Below are positions 7,756-15,125 of a stretch of 16,056 nucleotides of DNA, piece after piece. Numbering within the stretch: position 1 is the stretch's first letter; the number at the start of each line of letters is the position of its first letter. Position numbers and translations under genes: made by a program. The notes beneath the pieces were generated by a model, which was given only the letters and a program-made list of their open reading frames with translations, did not search any database and was not told the origin of the DNA. Origin of the DNA: CAZMCH01 sp964564735 (GTDB lineage: Bacteria; Poribacteria; DTPJ01). The stretch covers positions 1-16,056 of the forward strand of contig CAZMCH010000093.1 in NCBI GenBank assembly GCA_964564735.1, given 5' to 3'.

Positions 7756-8844
7756 TAAATTACATTTTTGTTTGATAATATCCATGAATTCACCCGATAT
7801 TAACTTTAATTCAATTTTTAATATCAAAACAGCACAAAAGCTAATATTCATTAGTTTTTGTGCATCTTTTTCCGTAGTTACTATTAAATCTGCTTTTGCC
7901 TCAGTGAACTTACCAAGAATATAGCTAAAATCATTATTTGTATATTTATGATGATCTGCAAAGTATGCTGGAATTATCTCTTTTGGATTCAATGACTTTA
8001 ATGTTTCAAAAAAAGAGACATGGTTAGCTATACCACAGACTGCTAGAACCTTTTTATCTTTAAGGTAATCCAGCCCTAAATTATTGTTTGTATCTACTTG
8101 TATTAAAGAAACTGGTTGGTGAATACTCTCAAAAATCGGTATATTTGGCGCAATATTTTTAAGTCTGCTTTTTAATGTGTCCAAATTTTTACATTGATCA
8201 GTTCTTGTGAGTATTATTATATCAGCATTTTTGAGGGCAGAGATTGGTTCTCGTAAATACCCTCTTGGTAATAAGTAATCAAATCCAAAGGGTTTTGTTG
8301 AGTCAATTGTTACAATATCTACATCATGAAATAGCTTTAGATATTGAAACCCATCATCCAGAATAACAACTTGCGTTTTCCATTTTTTTATTGCTTCTGA
8401 TATAGATTTTATTCTGTTTTTACCAATGAGAATCGGGATTTTTGGTAGGTTTTGTGCTAATAAATATGGTTCATCACCTGCTTGATCGGGATTTAAAAAG
8501 ATATTATTTCCATCTGATACAACAGCGTTCCCATTTTTTTTGCTCATATATCCTCTGGAGACAACCGCAATTTTTAGATTGCTATCTTCTCCCAATAATT
8601 TGGTGATAGCAATAACAGTGGGAGTCTTGCCGCTACCACCTACGATAATATTGCCAACACTAATAATTTTGCATGGCAGGCGTTTGCTTTTTAATATGCC
8701 AGAATTATATAGCCATCTTCTTAGCTTTACTACACAAAATGTGAGATAGCTCATTCCCATCAATTTAATTCGCAGAATTGATGGGAATATACCTTTTTTT
8801 TCTCCTGATATAATGCTTTCTAGGTAATTAATGACCTTATTCAT
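7753..8844 (-). CDS. lpxK: Tetraacyldisaccharide 4'-kinase
   Basis: Inner-membrane kinase of lipid A synthesis; it phosphorylates the 4'-position of the tetraacylated disaccharide 1-phosphate (lipid IVA formation). 363 aa, the usual length. Family landmarks are visible: an N-terminal amphipathic region that contacts the membrane (about 18-45), a P-loop VGGSGKTP (68-75), VVSRGY (94-99), GDEP (123-126), the DDGFQ motif (163-167) and PRGYLREP (193-200), with TTEKDAQKL near the C-terminus. It lies 4 nt after the oxidoreductase stop, so it is co-transcribed with it, and no good ribosome-binding site of its own is seen (coupling likely). Its presence shows that the organism makes lipid A. No other lipid A gene is in view. 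Confidence 0.95.
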   Translation of the reverse strand: MNKVINYLESIISGEKKGIFPSILRIKLMGMSYLTFCVVKLRRWLYNSGILKSKRLPCKIISVGNIIVGGSGKTPTVIAITKLLGEDSNLKIAVVSRGYMSKKNGNAVVSDGNNIFLNPDQAGDEPYLLAQNLPKIPILIGKNRIKSISEAIKKWKTQVVILDDGFQYLKLFHDVDIVTIDSTKPFGFDYLLPRGYLREPISALKNADIIILTRTDQCKNLDTLKSRLKNIAPNIPIFESIHQPVSLIQVDTNNNLGLDYLKDKKVLAVCGIANHVSFFETLKSLNPKEIIPAYFADHHKYTNNDFSYILGKFTEAKADLIVTTEKDAQKLMNISFCAVLILKIELKLISGEFMDIIKQKCNL

Positions 8845-8848
8845 TTAA

Positions 8849-9862
8849 TCAAACAGGCGCTTCTTTACCAGTTTCAGCAGATTTATATATTGCATCAAGC
8901 ATACGCATAACTACCAAGCCATCACTACCCGGTCCAAGCGGTTCTGTCCCATCAAGAATATTGCGGACAAACTCCTTGATTCTGTCTTTGCTTGGTTCAG
9001 CTTGGGGAATCTGGTTAACAGGCTCTTTATATATCTCAAAATCAGGATAAAGTGATGCCCCTGCTTCTGTGCCATACAAATAGCAATAATGAACGGGAGG
9101 GCTATTTAATGCCCAACTTACCTCCAGAAACAAAGTCTTACCGTCTTTGAAGCGAATAATGGCAACAGCTAAATCCTCAATGTCAACAGGACCATCACCA
9201 TAACCAACACCCCAAGTACCCATGCCTTTACCCTTGACTCCTAGTTTTGCGAATGTTGTTCCAGAAGCGGAAACAGGCTCAGGACGCCCCATTAGCCACC
9301 AAGTTACGTCTAGCATGTGTGATGCAAGGTCTAATAACGGACCTCCACCAGATTTTTCTTTGACATGAAACCAGCCTCTTGGAATAGAGTTGCTACGAAG
9401 CATTGCAGTTTTTGCATAATAAATATCACCAAGTTCGCCAGCTTCTATCATTTTTTTCATGGTTAGCGATCTTCCTTCATAGCGGAAGTTCAAGGACATT
9501 GCAAGCGTTTTTCCTGTCTTTTTGCTGGCTTCAACCATCTTTTTTGCTTGTTCGGCGTTTGCGGCGAGAGGCTTTTCGCAAAGAACATGCTTTCCCGCCT
9601 CAAGACCTGCAATGGTTACTGGCATGTGCATTGAGTTTGGCAGACAAACACTTATTGCATCGAGTTCACTGAGTTTGAGCATCTCCTCATAGTCAGTAAA
9701 AACTTTTGGAATACCATATTTTTCTGCTGATTCCTGCGCCCTTTCTTTGCTTACATCACAAACCGCAATCAAATCAGCGTCCTCTGTGTTTTTATATCCT
9801 TCCAGATGCGCTCTGCCTGCGAAACCCGTTCCAACTACCCCAACCCTTAATTTCTCAGCCAT
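8849..9862 (-). CDS. Gfo/Idh/MocA-family NAD(P)-dependent sugar oxidoreductase
   Basis: 337 aa. The N-terminal Rossmann domain has the nucleotide-binding motif GVVGTGFAGRAH (8-19), an acidic strand end (VCDVS) and the family signature CEKPLAAN (about 94-101), whose Lys contacts cofactor and substrate. The C-terminal beta-sheet domain starts near 125 (MSLNFRYEG) and contains GGGPLLDLASHMLD, where the Asp/His pair is the expected catalytic acid/base region. Members oxidise or reduce sugars, inositols or sugar nucleotides; the exact substrate is not readable. The start is firm: AAGGAGG lies just upstream of the ATG. Base composition looks a little richer in G+C than the flanks. Adjacent to lpxK, but a shared role in surface glycolipid is only a guess. 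Confidence 0.9.
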   Translation of the reverse strand: MAEKLRVGVVGTGFAGRAHLEGYKNTEDADLIAVCDVSKERAQESAEKYGIPKVFTDYEEMLKLSELDAISVCLPNSMHMPVTIAGLEAGKHVLCEKPLAANAEQAKKMVEASKKTGKTLAMSLNFRYEGRSLTMKKMIEAGELGDIYYAKTAMLRSNSIPRGWFHVKEKSGGGPLLDLASHMLDVTWWLMGRPEPVSASGTTFAKLGVKGKGMGTWGVGYGDGPVDIEDLAVAIIRFKDGKTLFLEVSWALNSPPVHYCYLYGTEAGASLYPDFEIYKEPVNQIPQAEPSKDRIKEFVRNILDGTEPLGPGSDGLVVMRMLDAIYKSAETGKEAPV

Positions 9863-9893
9863 TTTAGCCTCCTTGAGAGTGTAAATGTCAATT

Positions 9894-9925
9894 TACCCAC
9901 CCCTTAATCCCCTCCCAAGAGGGGA
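9894..9925. repeat. Interspersed palindromic repeat between oxidoreductase and ArsA-like genes
   Basis: An ACCCACCCCTTAATCCCC-type element contains a 7-bp stem, TCCCCTC (9908-9914) with GAGGGGA (9919-9925), and a 4-nt loop. Elements of this look are scattered between genes in many bacteria. On the - strand it would form a hairpin in the 86-nt space downstream of the ArsA-like stop and could trim or pause the transcript before the oxidoreductase. Confidence 0.6.
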
Positions 9926-9948
9926 ATTTATGTATATATTAATTTATG

Positions 9949-10902
9949 CTAGAATAATACAGAAGCAACACGATTCAGCTTTTGAACGCCTCTAATATCA
10001 GACTCAAAAAGCGGTATAACTCCACGAACTGTATCGCCAAATGAGCTATCTATATCCTTCATATATTCCTGTTGCATAGCGATACGATTATTTATAAACT
10101 CTATTTCTTCCTGACTTTCGCTTTTTTGTATGACTCCATTGACTATTACACCTCCGACAGGGATACCGAACTCAACGAACCATGCGCTAAATCGCTTTAT
10201 AACTGCTATTGGCAGTGCTTCTGGCAATGTTACAAAAAAGAAAGCGCATTTTTCTTCGTCAGTTAGTAATTTTCTGGCATTCTCCATACGTTCTCTAAAT
10301 GATAAGAGATAGTCCATCAATGGATCTTTCTCTTTCTTTTTGCTGTATGAGAGTAAATCACGCAAAGATGAAGCTTCCTCTCTGCTTTTCATCATCTTAT
10401 TAACCCAAAGAGAATAAACCTTTGACATGCCAAGAAGCCTTCTAGCGTTTGCTGTTGGTGCAGTGTCAAAGACATACATATCGTATTCATCCTGAAACAT
10501 TAAATCAATCATGTTTTCAAACATTGCGGATTCCTCAAAAGCAGGATTCATTGTTGCGGATTCAACGAATTCATCAGCCTTTGTCGGAATATCGGCAAAC
10601 TTGAGAAACCAGTTTATTTTCTCTCTAATCTCGTTTTTTGAGCGTTCTATGGTTTGCGTTGTATCAATCTCATAGGCGAGTAAATTCTCTGCACCATTGA
10701 CAGGTGTTGGCTTGCCATAGACATTCTGATCAAATAAAGAGGAAAGGCTATGGACGGGATTTGTGCTTGTCAATAACGTCTTTTTGCCCTGCTGTGCATA
10801 CCAAAGGGCAGTTGCGCCAGCCATGACCGTCTTACCGACCCCGCCTTTTCCACCAAAAAACGCATACTTGAGATTCGGATGTTTTGACGTGAAGGTTTTC
10901 AT
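9949..10902 (-). CDS. ArsA/Get3-family P-loop ATPase, copy 1
   Basis: 317 aa. A deviant Walker A GGKGGVGKT (17-25) carries the extra 'signature' lysine of the SIMIBI class. A switch I region reads TSTNPVHSL (family STDPAHSL, so Asp is replaced by Asn), and switch II is DTAPT (146-150), followed by ANARRLL in place of GHTLRLL. Members dimerise around ATP and deliver cargo to membranes (Get3) or drive a pump (ArsA). The single cysteine (219) is not placed like the arsenite-binding or zinc CxxC cysteines, and no arsB, arsC or arsR is present, so arsenic resistance is unlikely. It is clearly a paralog of the ATPase at 11605-12594, from which a small cassette separates it; a heterodimer is plausible. 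A ribosome-binding-like AGGAGA lies about 12 nt upstream of the ATG. Confidence 0.88.
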   Translation of the reverse strand: MKTFTSKHPNLKYAFFGGKGGVGKTVMAGATALWYAQQGKKTLLTSTNPVHSLSSLFDQNVYGKPTPVNGAENLLAYEIDTTQTIERSKNEIREKINWFLKFADIPTKADEFVESATMNPAFEESAMFENMIDLMFQDEYDMYVFDTAPTANARRLLGMSKVYSLWVNKMMKSREEASSLRDLLSYSKKKEKDPLMDYLLSFRERMENARKLLTDEEKCAFFFVTLPEALPIAVIKRFSAWFVEFGIPVGGVIVNGVIQKSESQEEIEFINNRIAMQQEYMKDIDSSFGDTVRGVIPLFESDIRGVQKLNRVASVLF

Positions 10903-10925
10903 AGTGTCTCATATCTCCTATTTAG

Positions 10926-11013
10926 GAATGAAACCACAGATTAACACAGATTCCAAATATATCAATCTCTTTTGTTGTCATTCCAGCGGAAGCTGGAATC
11001 CAGTATTCGCAGA
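10926..11013. repeat. Two abutting interspersed repeats, one overrunning a gene end
   Basis: 10926-10960 holds an ACCACAGATTAACACAGATT element. 10974-11013 holds a GTCATTCCAGC...GCTGGAATCCAG palindrome with a 7-bp stem (10981-10987 with 10992-10998) and a GGAA loop. Both are common dispersed elements in environmental bacterial genomes. The second supplies the last dozen codons of the DUF1016-type gene on the - strand (residues LDSSFRWNDNKR). The first lies between that gene and the downstream ArsA-like start. Confidence 0.7.
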
Positions 11014-11390
11014 TTTATTATTTGGTTTAAAATTAGCAGAAAATCCATTTTACCAAATTGTGCAACAAGTTGTTGCACAAGTTCTAATTCATTGTAATAG
11101 GTCAAATAAAATGTTCTTATGTAATAAAGGTTACGCCTAGAAAATCCCTGTATATTAGGAAATTCATGTTGTAAATCCTTTGCGAGTTGATCTACTACAG
11201 CAAAACCCCAACCATGCTTTTCCTGCTTTTCAGCAATCGCTTTGCCTATTTCCCAATAAAGTGCTATTAACTCACGATTTACAGATAGAGCGGCTTTTAT
11301 CTGCGCAGATCGGATTTTCGTTTTGAGATTATTTAGGAAATCTTCGTAACCTATTAAATTTTGAACAGAACTATCATTGTGATTGTTCAT
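10962..11390 (-). CDS. Truncated DUF1016 (YhcG-type) N-terminal domain protein
   Basis: 142 aa. Residues about 16-105 match the DUF1016 N-terminal region: SAQIKAALSVNRELIALYWE, then IGKAIAEKQEKHGWG, LAKDLQHEFPNIQGFSRRNL and YYIRTFY. Complete members are about 330-370 aa and carry a PD-(D/E)XK nuclease-like domain in their second half, which is missing here. After LVAQFGKMDF the sequence leaves the family and the final residues come from a dispersed palindromic repeat. The start codon overlaps the preceding small gene's stop (ATGA at 11387-11390), showing translational coupling. It is best read as the remnant of a mobile-type cassette; whether a shortened protein is still made is unknown. Confidence 0.75.
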   Translation of the reverse strand: MNNHNDSSVQNLIGYEDFLNNLKTKIRSAQIKAALSVNRELIALYWEIGKAIAEKQEKHGWGFAVVDQLAKDLQHEFPNIQGFSRRNLYYIRTFYLTYYNELELVQQLVAQFGKMDFLLILNQIINLRILDSSFRWNDNKRD

Positions 11391-11590
11391 AAAGTATTTC
11401 GCCTTCTTTTATGCTCTTTAAGTGCTACTTCTGCCAAAATAGCCAATTTGTCAGAGGAATCAGAAAAGGCTCTATCCCATAGGCGTTCAGATTCAAGTTC
11501 CTCTAATATCCAGACTGCAAGAGCATCTTGCTCATCTACGCTGAGCTTTGAAGCTTCTGTAAATGCTTTTTCAAGAGAAGCGGTTAGCAT
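11387..11590 (-). CDS. Small antitoxin-like protein
   Basis: 67 aa. Pattern: an N-terminal helix LEKAFTEASKLSVDEQDALA, then WILEELESERLWDRAFSDSSDKLAILAEVALKEHK. This resembles short helical proteins that are found widely (for example in cyanobacteria) next to RelE/ParE-like toxins and are usually taken as antitoxins. Here the partner position is filled by the truncated DUF1016 gene, with a 4-nt ATGA overlap, so it is not a standard pair. The C-terminus ends RRRNTL rather than the more usual EHK-x-G-(K/E)-T tail; a +1 shift would read EGEILYE, so the end may be worn. 14 nt separate it from the upstream ArsA-like stop. Function is inferred only. Confidence 0.6.
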   Translation of the reverse strand: MLTASLEKAFTEASKLSVDEQDALAVWILEELESERLWDRAFSDSSDKLAILAEVALKEHKRRRNTL

Positions 11591-11604
11591 TTTATAAATA
11601 CATC

Positions 11605-12594
11605 CTATGAACCAAACATAGCATCCGCAACACGCCTAATCATCGGCAGACCCGTTATATCTCGTTCAAACTCAGGCACCCACGCAAGCACGTTTGAGCC
11701 GAGACTAGCTTTTATCTGCTCAGTCTGATCTTTCTGCATGATGAGACGATTTCTTAGATATTCAGGGATGTTCTGGTTTTCTAGTTCTGCGGGTAGGACA
11801 CGATTGACGATATAGCCTGACAACGGAACTTGGAATTTTGCGAATAGCTCAGCTGCCTTTTCTGTATCAAGGATTGCCATCTTTTCAGGAATTAGGACAA
11901 AGAAAAATGCAGTTTTTTTCTTATCTGTTAATATTCCTGATGATGTCTGTATTCTGTGTCTAATATATTGTAATTCTTTTAATATTTGGTCTTCTTCTGT
12001 TTCTTCGTTTTTCTTCATAACTGCGGCGGCTTGATCATATTGGCTCATTTCTTCACGGAGTTTCGTTACCTTATCAATCCATGCGTCATAGATACTAGCC
12101 ATGCTAAGATAATACAAGGCATGTCCAAGAGGAACAAGGTCATATATATAATAATCATAATCACCCTGAACGACTATATCAACAACAGCATCAAAGATTG
12201 CGCTTTCTTCCATAGCAGGCTCAGCGGCGGCAGCTTGGATATAGTCCTCTATCTCGTCGGGAACTTTATCTAATCCATACATATCAAGAATTTTCTGCTT
12301 TATTTCCTCTTGATAGTCTTTAATGCGTCTGTCTGCATCTATCTCTTGGGCGTAAAGGTTGGGCATGATCTCAACTGCGCCCTTGCCGAATATATCCCTC
12401 TGAAAAATATCCGATAATGATGCTTGCGGATCAACAGAAAAGACTAAAACTTTATGTCCCTGTTCGGCTAGATAATATGCAGTTGCAGCAGAAAAAGTTG
12501 TTTTACCAAGACCACCCTTGCCACCAAACATTATATATCGACGATCTGGATATTGTGTAAATATATTTGCAAGAGAAATTATGACCACCCCCAA
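11605..12594 (-). CDS. ArsA/Get3-family P-loop ATPase, copy 2
   Basis: 329 aa from TTG at 12594. Walker A GGKGGLGKT (24-32) with the signature lysine; switch I SVDPQASL (53-60); switch II YDLVPLGHALYYL (151-163), where the family has DTAPTGHTLRLL. It aligns along its length with the 317-aa ATPase at 9949-10902 (for example PAMEESAIF against PAFEESAMF). There is no cysteine at all, so it can bind neither arsenite nor zinc in the manner of ArsA or Get3. The start is uncertain: alignment with copy 1 suggests translation begins near residue 6, but only TTG (12594) or GTG (12588) are standard starts, while the best ribosome-binding site (GGGGGTGG) would favour an ATA or ATT about 6 nt after it. 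It lies downstream of yajC, where secDF would be expected. Confidence 0.86.
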   Translation of the reverse strand: MGVVIISLANIFTQYPDRRYIMFGGKGGLGKTTFSAATAYYLAEQGHKVLVFSVDPQASLSDIFQRDIFGKGAVEIMPNLYAQEIDADRRIKDYQEEIKQKILDMYGLDKVPDEIEDYIQAAAAEPAMEESAIFDAVVDIVVQGDYDYYIYDLVPLGHALYYLSMASIYDAWIDKVTKLREEMSQYDQAAAVMKKNEETEEDQILKELQYIRHRIQTSSGILTDKKKTAFFFVLIPEKMAILDTEKAAELFAKFQVPLSGYIVNRVLPAELENQNIPEYLRNRLIMQKDQTEQIKASLGSNVLAWVPEFERDITGLPMIRRVADAMFGS

Positions 12595-12610
12595 ATCAAT
12601 TCAAATATTC

Positions 12611-12659
12611 CAAGATTGGAAGATTTTTGGGTAAAAATGCTAATGATCTTCTAATCTTG
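12611..12659. promoter_or_regulatory. 14-bp inverted repeat upstream of ArsA-like copy 2
   Basis: 12611-12624 (CAAGATTGGAAGAT) pairs with 12646-12659 (ATCTTCTAATCTTG) over 14 bp with one G-U, around a 21-nt loop. Inside, ATTTTT (12623-12628) and AAAAAT (12633-12638) could form a competing small hairpin. It fills the 98-nt gap between yajC and the ArsA-like gene. No T-run follows on the transcribed (-) strand, so it is not a standard terminator; an attenuator, processing site or protein-binding palindrome are options. Confidence 0.5.
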
Positions 12660-12692
12660 AGATTTTTCAATCATTAAATATTAGAATTCCTT

Positions 12693-12992
12693 CTATGCTT
12701 CTGTGCCTTCAATGAGTTCATCATTGCGGACAAGAAAAGCTATTCTTGCTCTTGAGACTTCTATTTTTACATCTTCATCTTTCACGGTAGCTATTTTCAA
12801 AACTACGACATTATCTTTAATGCCGACAACAGTTCCATATATACCGCCTTCTGTGACAACTACATCGCCTTTTGTAAGGTTCTTGAGCATATTCTGATGT
12901 TTTTTGATTTTCTTTTGTTGTGGCATTATCATAAGAAAATAAAACACACCGATAATTAAAATAATTGGGATTAGACCCGTTACTAGCTCCAT
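12693..12992 (-). CDS. yajC: Preprotein translocase subunit YajC
   Basis: Accessory subunit of the SecDF-YajC complex that assists the SecYEG channel in the inner membrane. 99 aa, typical length. One transmembrane helix (about 6-24) is followed by PQQKKIKKHQNML and the conserved cytoplasmic core LTKGDVVVTEGGIYGTVVGI (about 39-58). A strong GGAGG site stands 7-8 nt before the ATG. It lies 17 nt after queA, as in many bacteria, but secD and secF do not follow; an ArsA-like ATPase takes that position. Confidence 0.95.
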   Translation of the reverse strand: MELVTGLIPIILIIGVFYFLMIMPQQKKIKKHQNMLKNLTKGDVVVTEGGIYGTVVGIKDNVVVLKIATVKDEDVKIEVSRARIAFLVRNDELIEGTEA

Positions 12993-13009
12993 TATATTAC
13001 CTCCGTTAG

Positions 13010-14041
13010 TTATAATATTAACATTGCATCACCATAACTAAAGAACCTGTATTTTTGCTCAATAGCTTGATGATACGCTTGCATAATAAGTTCTCTACCT
13101 GTAAAAGCACTCACTAACATTAGCAAAGTTGACTTTGGCAGGTGAAAGTTTGTTATCATGGCATCAACAACCTTAAATTTGTATCCGGGATATATAAAAA
13201 TATCCGTAGAACCTGAATTAGATTTGATTTTGCCATTTTCGTCTGCTGAAGATTCCAATGCCCTGACCGATGTTGTTCCGACTGCAATTATTTTTCCCTT
13301 ATTTTCTTCAATGTTATTTATTTTATCTGCTGTTTCCTTAGATATACTAAAACTTTCAGAATGTATATGATGTTCCTCAATATTCTCTGACTTTACTGGC
13401 TGAAATGTTCCTAAACCAACATGAAGAGTCAATTCTGTTGAATCTATGCCCTTTGATTTGAGTTTTTCAAATATCGCATTTGTAAAATGTAGTCCCGCAG
13501 TGGGCGCCGCAACTGCACCATCATTTTTTGCATATATAGTCTGGTATCTATCCCTGTCTTTTATATCTACATCACGCTTTATATATGGTGGAAGCGGAGG
13601 CTTGCCATATTTATTTAGCAATTCTCTTAGATCGCCACTACTTTCAAATTGTATAATACGACCGTCAGACTCAGTTCTATCAAGAATTTTTGCAGATAAT
13701 TTACCATCACCAAATATCACTCTTGACCCGTAATTCATGCGACTACTTCGCTTGACAAGGGCTTCCCATGTTCCATCAGCCCTTGATGATAATAGCAATA
13801 TCTCTACTTCTCCGCTACTCTTTTCTTTTTTGCCGATCAGGCGCGCAGGAATAACTTTTGTATTATTAAGCACCAGAAGATCACCAGTATTTAAGAAATC
13901 AGGAAGTTGTGAGAATACATGATGATAGATACTGCCATCTTTTCTATTAATCACCATCAGGCGTGATTCGTCACGCTTATCAAGCGGATATTGTGCAATT
14001 AGTTCTTCTGGCAAATGATAGTCAAATAAAGATAATTTCAT
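13010..14041 (-). CDS. queA: S-adenosylmethionine:tRNA ribosyltransferase-isomerase
   Basis: Transfers and isomerises the ribosyl group of SAM onto 7-aminomethyl-7-deazaguanine at the tRNA wobble position, giving epoxyqueuosine. 343 aa, full length. Family blocks: FDYHLPEELIAQYPLDKRDESRL at the N-terminus (about 6-28), LLVLNNTKVIPARL (about 54-67), AAPTAGLHFT (about 178-187), LHVGLGTFQPV (about 206-216), GTTSVRALES (about 255-264) and TNFHLPKSTLLMLVSAF (about 295-311). It sits directly before yajC; the usual tgt gene, which inserts the queuosine precursor base, is not between them. The pathway therefore depends on a tgt elsewhere in the genome. Confidence 0.96.
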   Translation of the reverse strand: MKLSLFDYHLPEELIAQYPLDKRDESRLMVINRKDGSIYHHVFSQLPDFLNTGDLLVLNNTKVIPARLIGKKEKSSGEVEILLLSSRADGTWEALVKRSSRMNYGSRVIFGDGKLSAKILDRTESDGRIIQFESSGDLRELLNKYGKPPLPPYIKRDVDIKDRDRYQTIYAKNDGAVAAPTAGLHFTNAIFEKLKSKGIDSTELTLHVGLGTFQPVKSENIEEHHIHSESFSISKETADKINNIEENKGKIIAVGTTSVRALESSADENGKIKSNSGSTDIFIYPGYKFKVVDAMITNFHLPKSTLLMLVSAFTGRELIMQAYHQAIEQKYRFFSYGDAMLIL

Positions 14042-14080
14042 GTTTTTTAATTATGATTTATGTAATTACAGATGAAAAAG

Positions 14081-14866
14081 CTATTTCTTTATATTGCCCC
14101 AAGTGATGCTCAATTTCGATAATGGGTCAACTGATTTAGCTCCTATAGCATTTTTAAGTCCTTTATCCATAATATTCTTAACATCATCCTGAGTTATTGC
14201 TATGTTAAATATAGCCACTTCATCTATTGAGCCAACAAATCCACCGCCAAAGATAACAGGTGTCCCGCTTGTTATAGATTTTATATTAGCTATGTCAACA
14301 ACTTTTTCAGTTCCTCCATCAATATATGATATTAGCTTCTTCTTTTCTCTATCAACGATCATTGCTGTATGTCGCCATTCGCCAGTGCCTACATTGTCAA
14401 AGGTATTCCTGACATGATTTTTTGCGACATCATCAAGACTCCAATGAATAGATAACCCTTGAGTTTGAAGCTCCCATCCTGTATTTCCACCTTGCCATGC
14501 TCCAGGGTTTCTACCCCTAACGATCCTATTCCAGTCTTGTGCAGACTTAAAGTTAATCCATGTAACTACGCTAAAGCTTTTATTATCATCAAAAACAAAG
14601 GCATCTTGGTTAGATATTTCTACGCTATCACCACCGACAAAATCAATACTGCTTCCGAATTTGCCTTTACCCCATTTTAATCCCCCTAAGACTTTTCCAT
14701 TATTTCCATTGCCAGAGGAATCTAATACTTCATTGCCTTTCCCATCTTCCAAAAGCCACATTCCAATTACATTTTCCTCTTTAATCGCATAAGAAAAGCT
14801 GGCAAACGTAACAATTAAAACTAATGTTGAAAATAACAAAACGCATTTTTTGGTAATTTTTTTCAT
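14081..14866 (-). CDS. Secreted LamG/concanavalin A-like lectin-fold protein
   Basis: 261 aa. A Sec signal peptide (KKITKK start, hydrophobic 8-24) is probably cleaved after SYA (residue 27). One LamG-type jelly-roll domain follows (about 33-235): MWLLEDGKGNEVLDSSGNGNNGK, a SFSVVTWINF strand, GEWRHTAMIVDREKKKLISYIDG and the closing GGFVGSIDEVAIFN. After an ITQDDVKNIMDKGL helix comes a short tail, LSKLSITWGNIKK (about 249-261), which may be a sorting or anchoring tail because it follows the complete domain. Such domains bind glycans or proteins. A GGGAG site lies about 9 nt before the ATG. The gene sits between DUF2905 and queA, genes that are usually neighbours, so it is an insertion into the cluster. 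Confidence 0.88.
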   Translation of the reverse strand: MKKITKKCVLLFSTLVLIVTFASFSYAIKEENVIGMWLLEDGKGNEVLDSSGNGNNGKVLGGLKWGKGKFGSSIDFVGGDSVEISNQDAFVFDDNKSFSVVTWINFKSAQDWNRIVRGRNPGAWQGGNTGWELQTQGLSIHWSLDDVAKNHVRNTFDNVGTGEWRHTAMIVDREKKKLISYIDGGTEKVVDIANIKSITSGTPVIFGGGFVGSIDEVAIFNIAITQDDVKNIMDKGLKNAIGAKSVDPLSKLSITWGNIKK

Positions 14867-14909
14867 ATTCTTACACTCCCAAATATTAAATGTTTGGATG
14901 ATAAATAAG

Positions 14910-15125
14910 CTATCTTTTAATAAAGCGAAAAATTAGTGTTAATATAATACTTATAATAATACATGTTGTTATGGGAAAATAAAAGGAAAAACCATCCTTT
15001 TTAATGTGAATGTCACCCGGCAATTTCCCTAACCAAGGGATACGCCCCGAAAACATCACAATCCCACCAAAAATAATAAGTATAATCCCACCAATTATTA
15101 ATACTTTAGCTAATAAAATATTCAT
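14910..15125 (-). CDS. DUF2905 family small membrane protein
   Basis: 71 aa. Two transmembrane helices (about 5-25 and 49-68) flank the family signature GRIPWLGKLPGDIHIKKDGFSFYFP (about 27-51). Function is unknown. It is very commonly encoded just after ruvB and before queA, as here. Its ATG (15123-15125) and probable ribosome-binding site (AAGGA, about 15129-15133) lie inside the remnant of hicA, in another frame. Its normal length and N-terminus show that the gene itself is intact. Confidence 0.92.
   Translation of the reverse strand: MNILLAKVLIIGGIILIIFGGIVMFSGRIPWLGKLPGDIHIKKDGFSFYFPITTCIIISIILTLIFRFIKR

Noticed and set aside
9403..9672. Open frame of 89 codons on the + strand
   Set aside because: It lies antisense inside the Gfo/Idh/MocA gene, whose motifs and ribosome-binding site are clear; no family resemblance.
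11058..11080. Perfect 9-bp inverted repeat TTGTGCAAC/GTTGCACAA
   Set aside because: It encodes LVQQLVAQ in the DUF1016 gene; the symmetry follows from the codons and a regulatory role is not needed.
10763..11140. Open frame of 125 codons on the + strand
   Set aside because: It runs antisense to the ArsA-like start and through two dispersed repeats; its composition follows the complementary genes.
9949..12594. Arsenite efflux operon
   Set aside because: Despite ArsA-type ATPases there is no arsB, arsC, arsD or arsR, and the metal-binding cysteines are absent.
14879..14897. 8-bp hairpin ahead of the LamG gene
   Set aside because: Short, AT-rich and with a 3-nt loop; it could arise by chance and merely overlaps the region before the ribosome-binding site.
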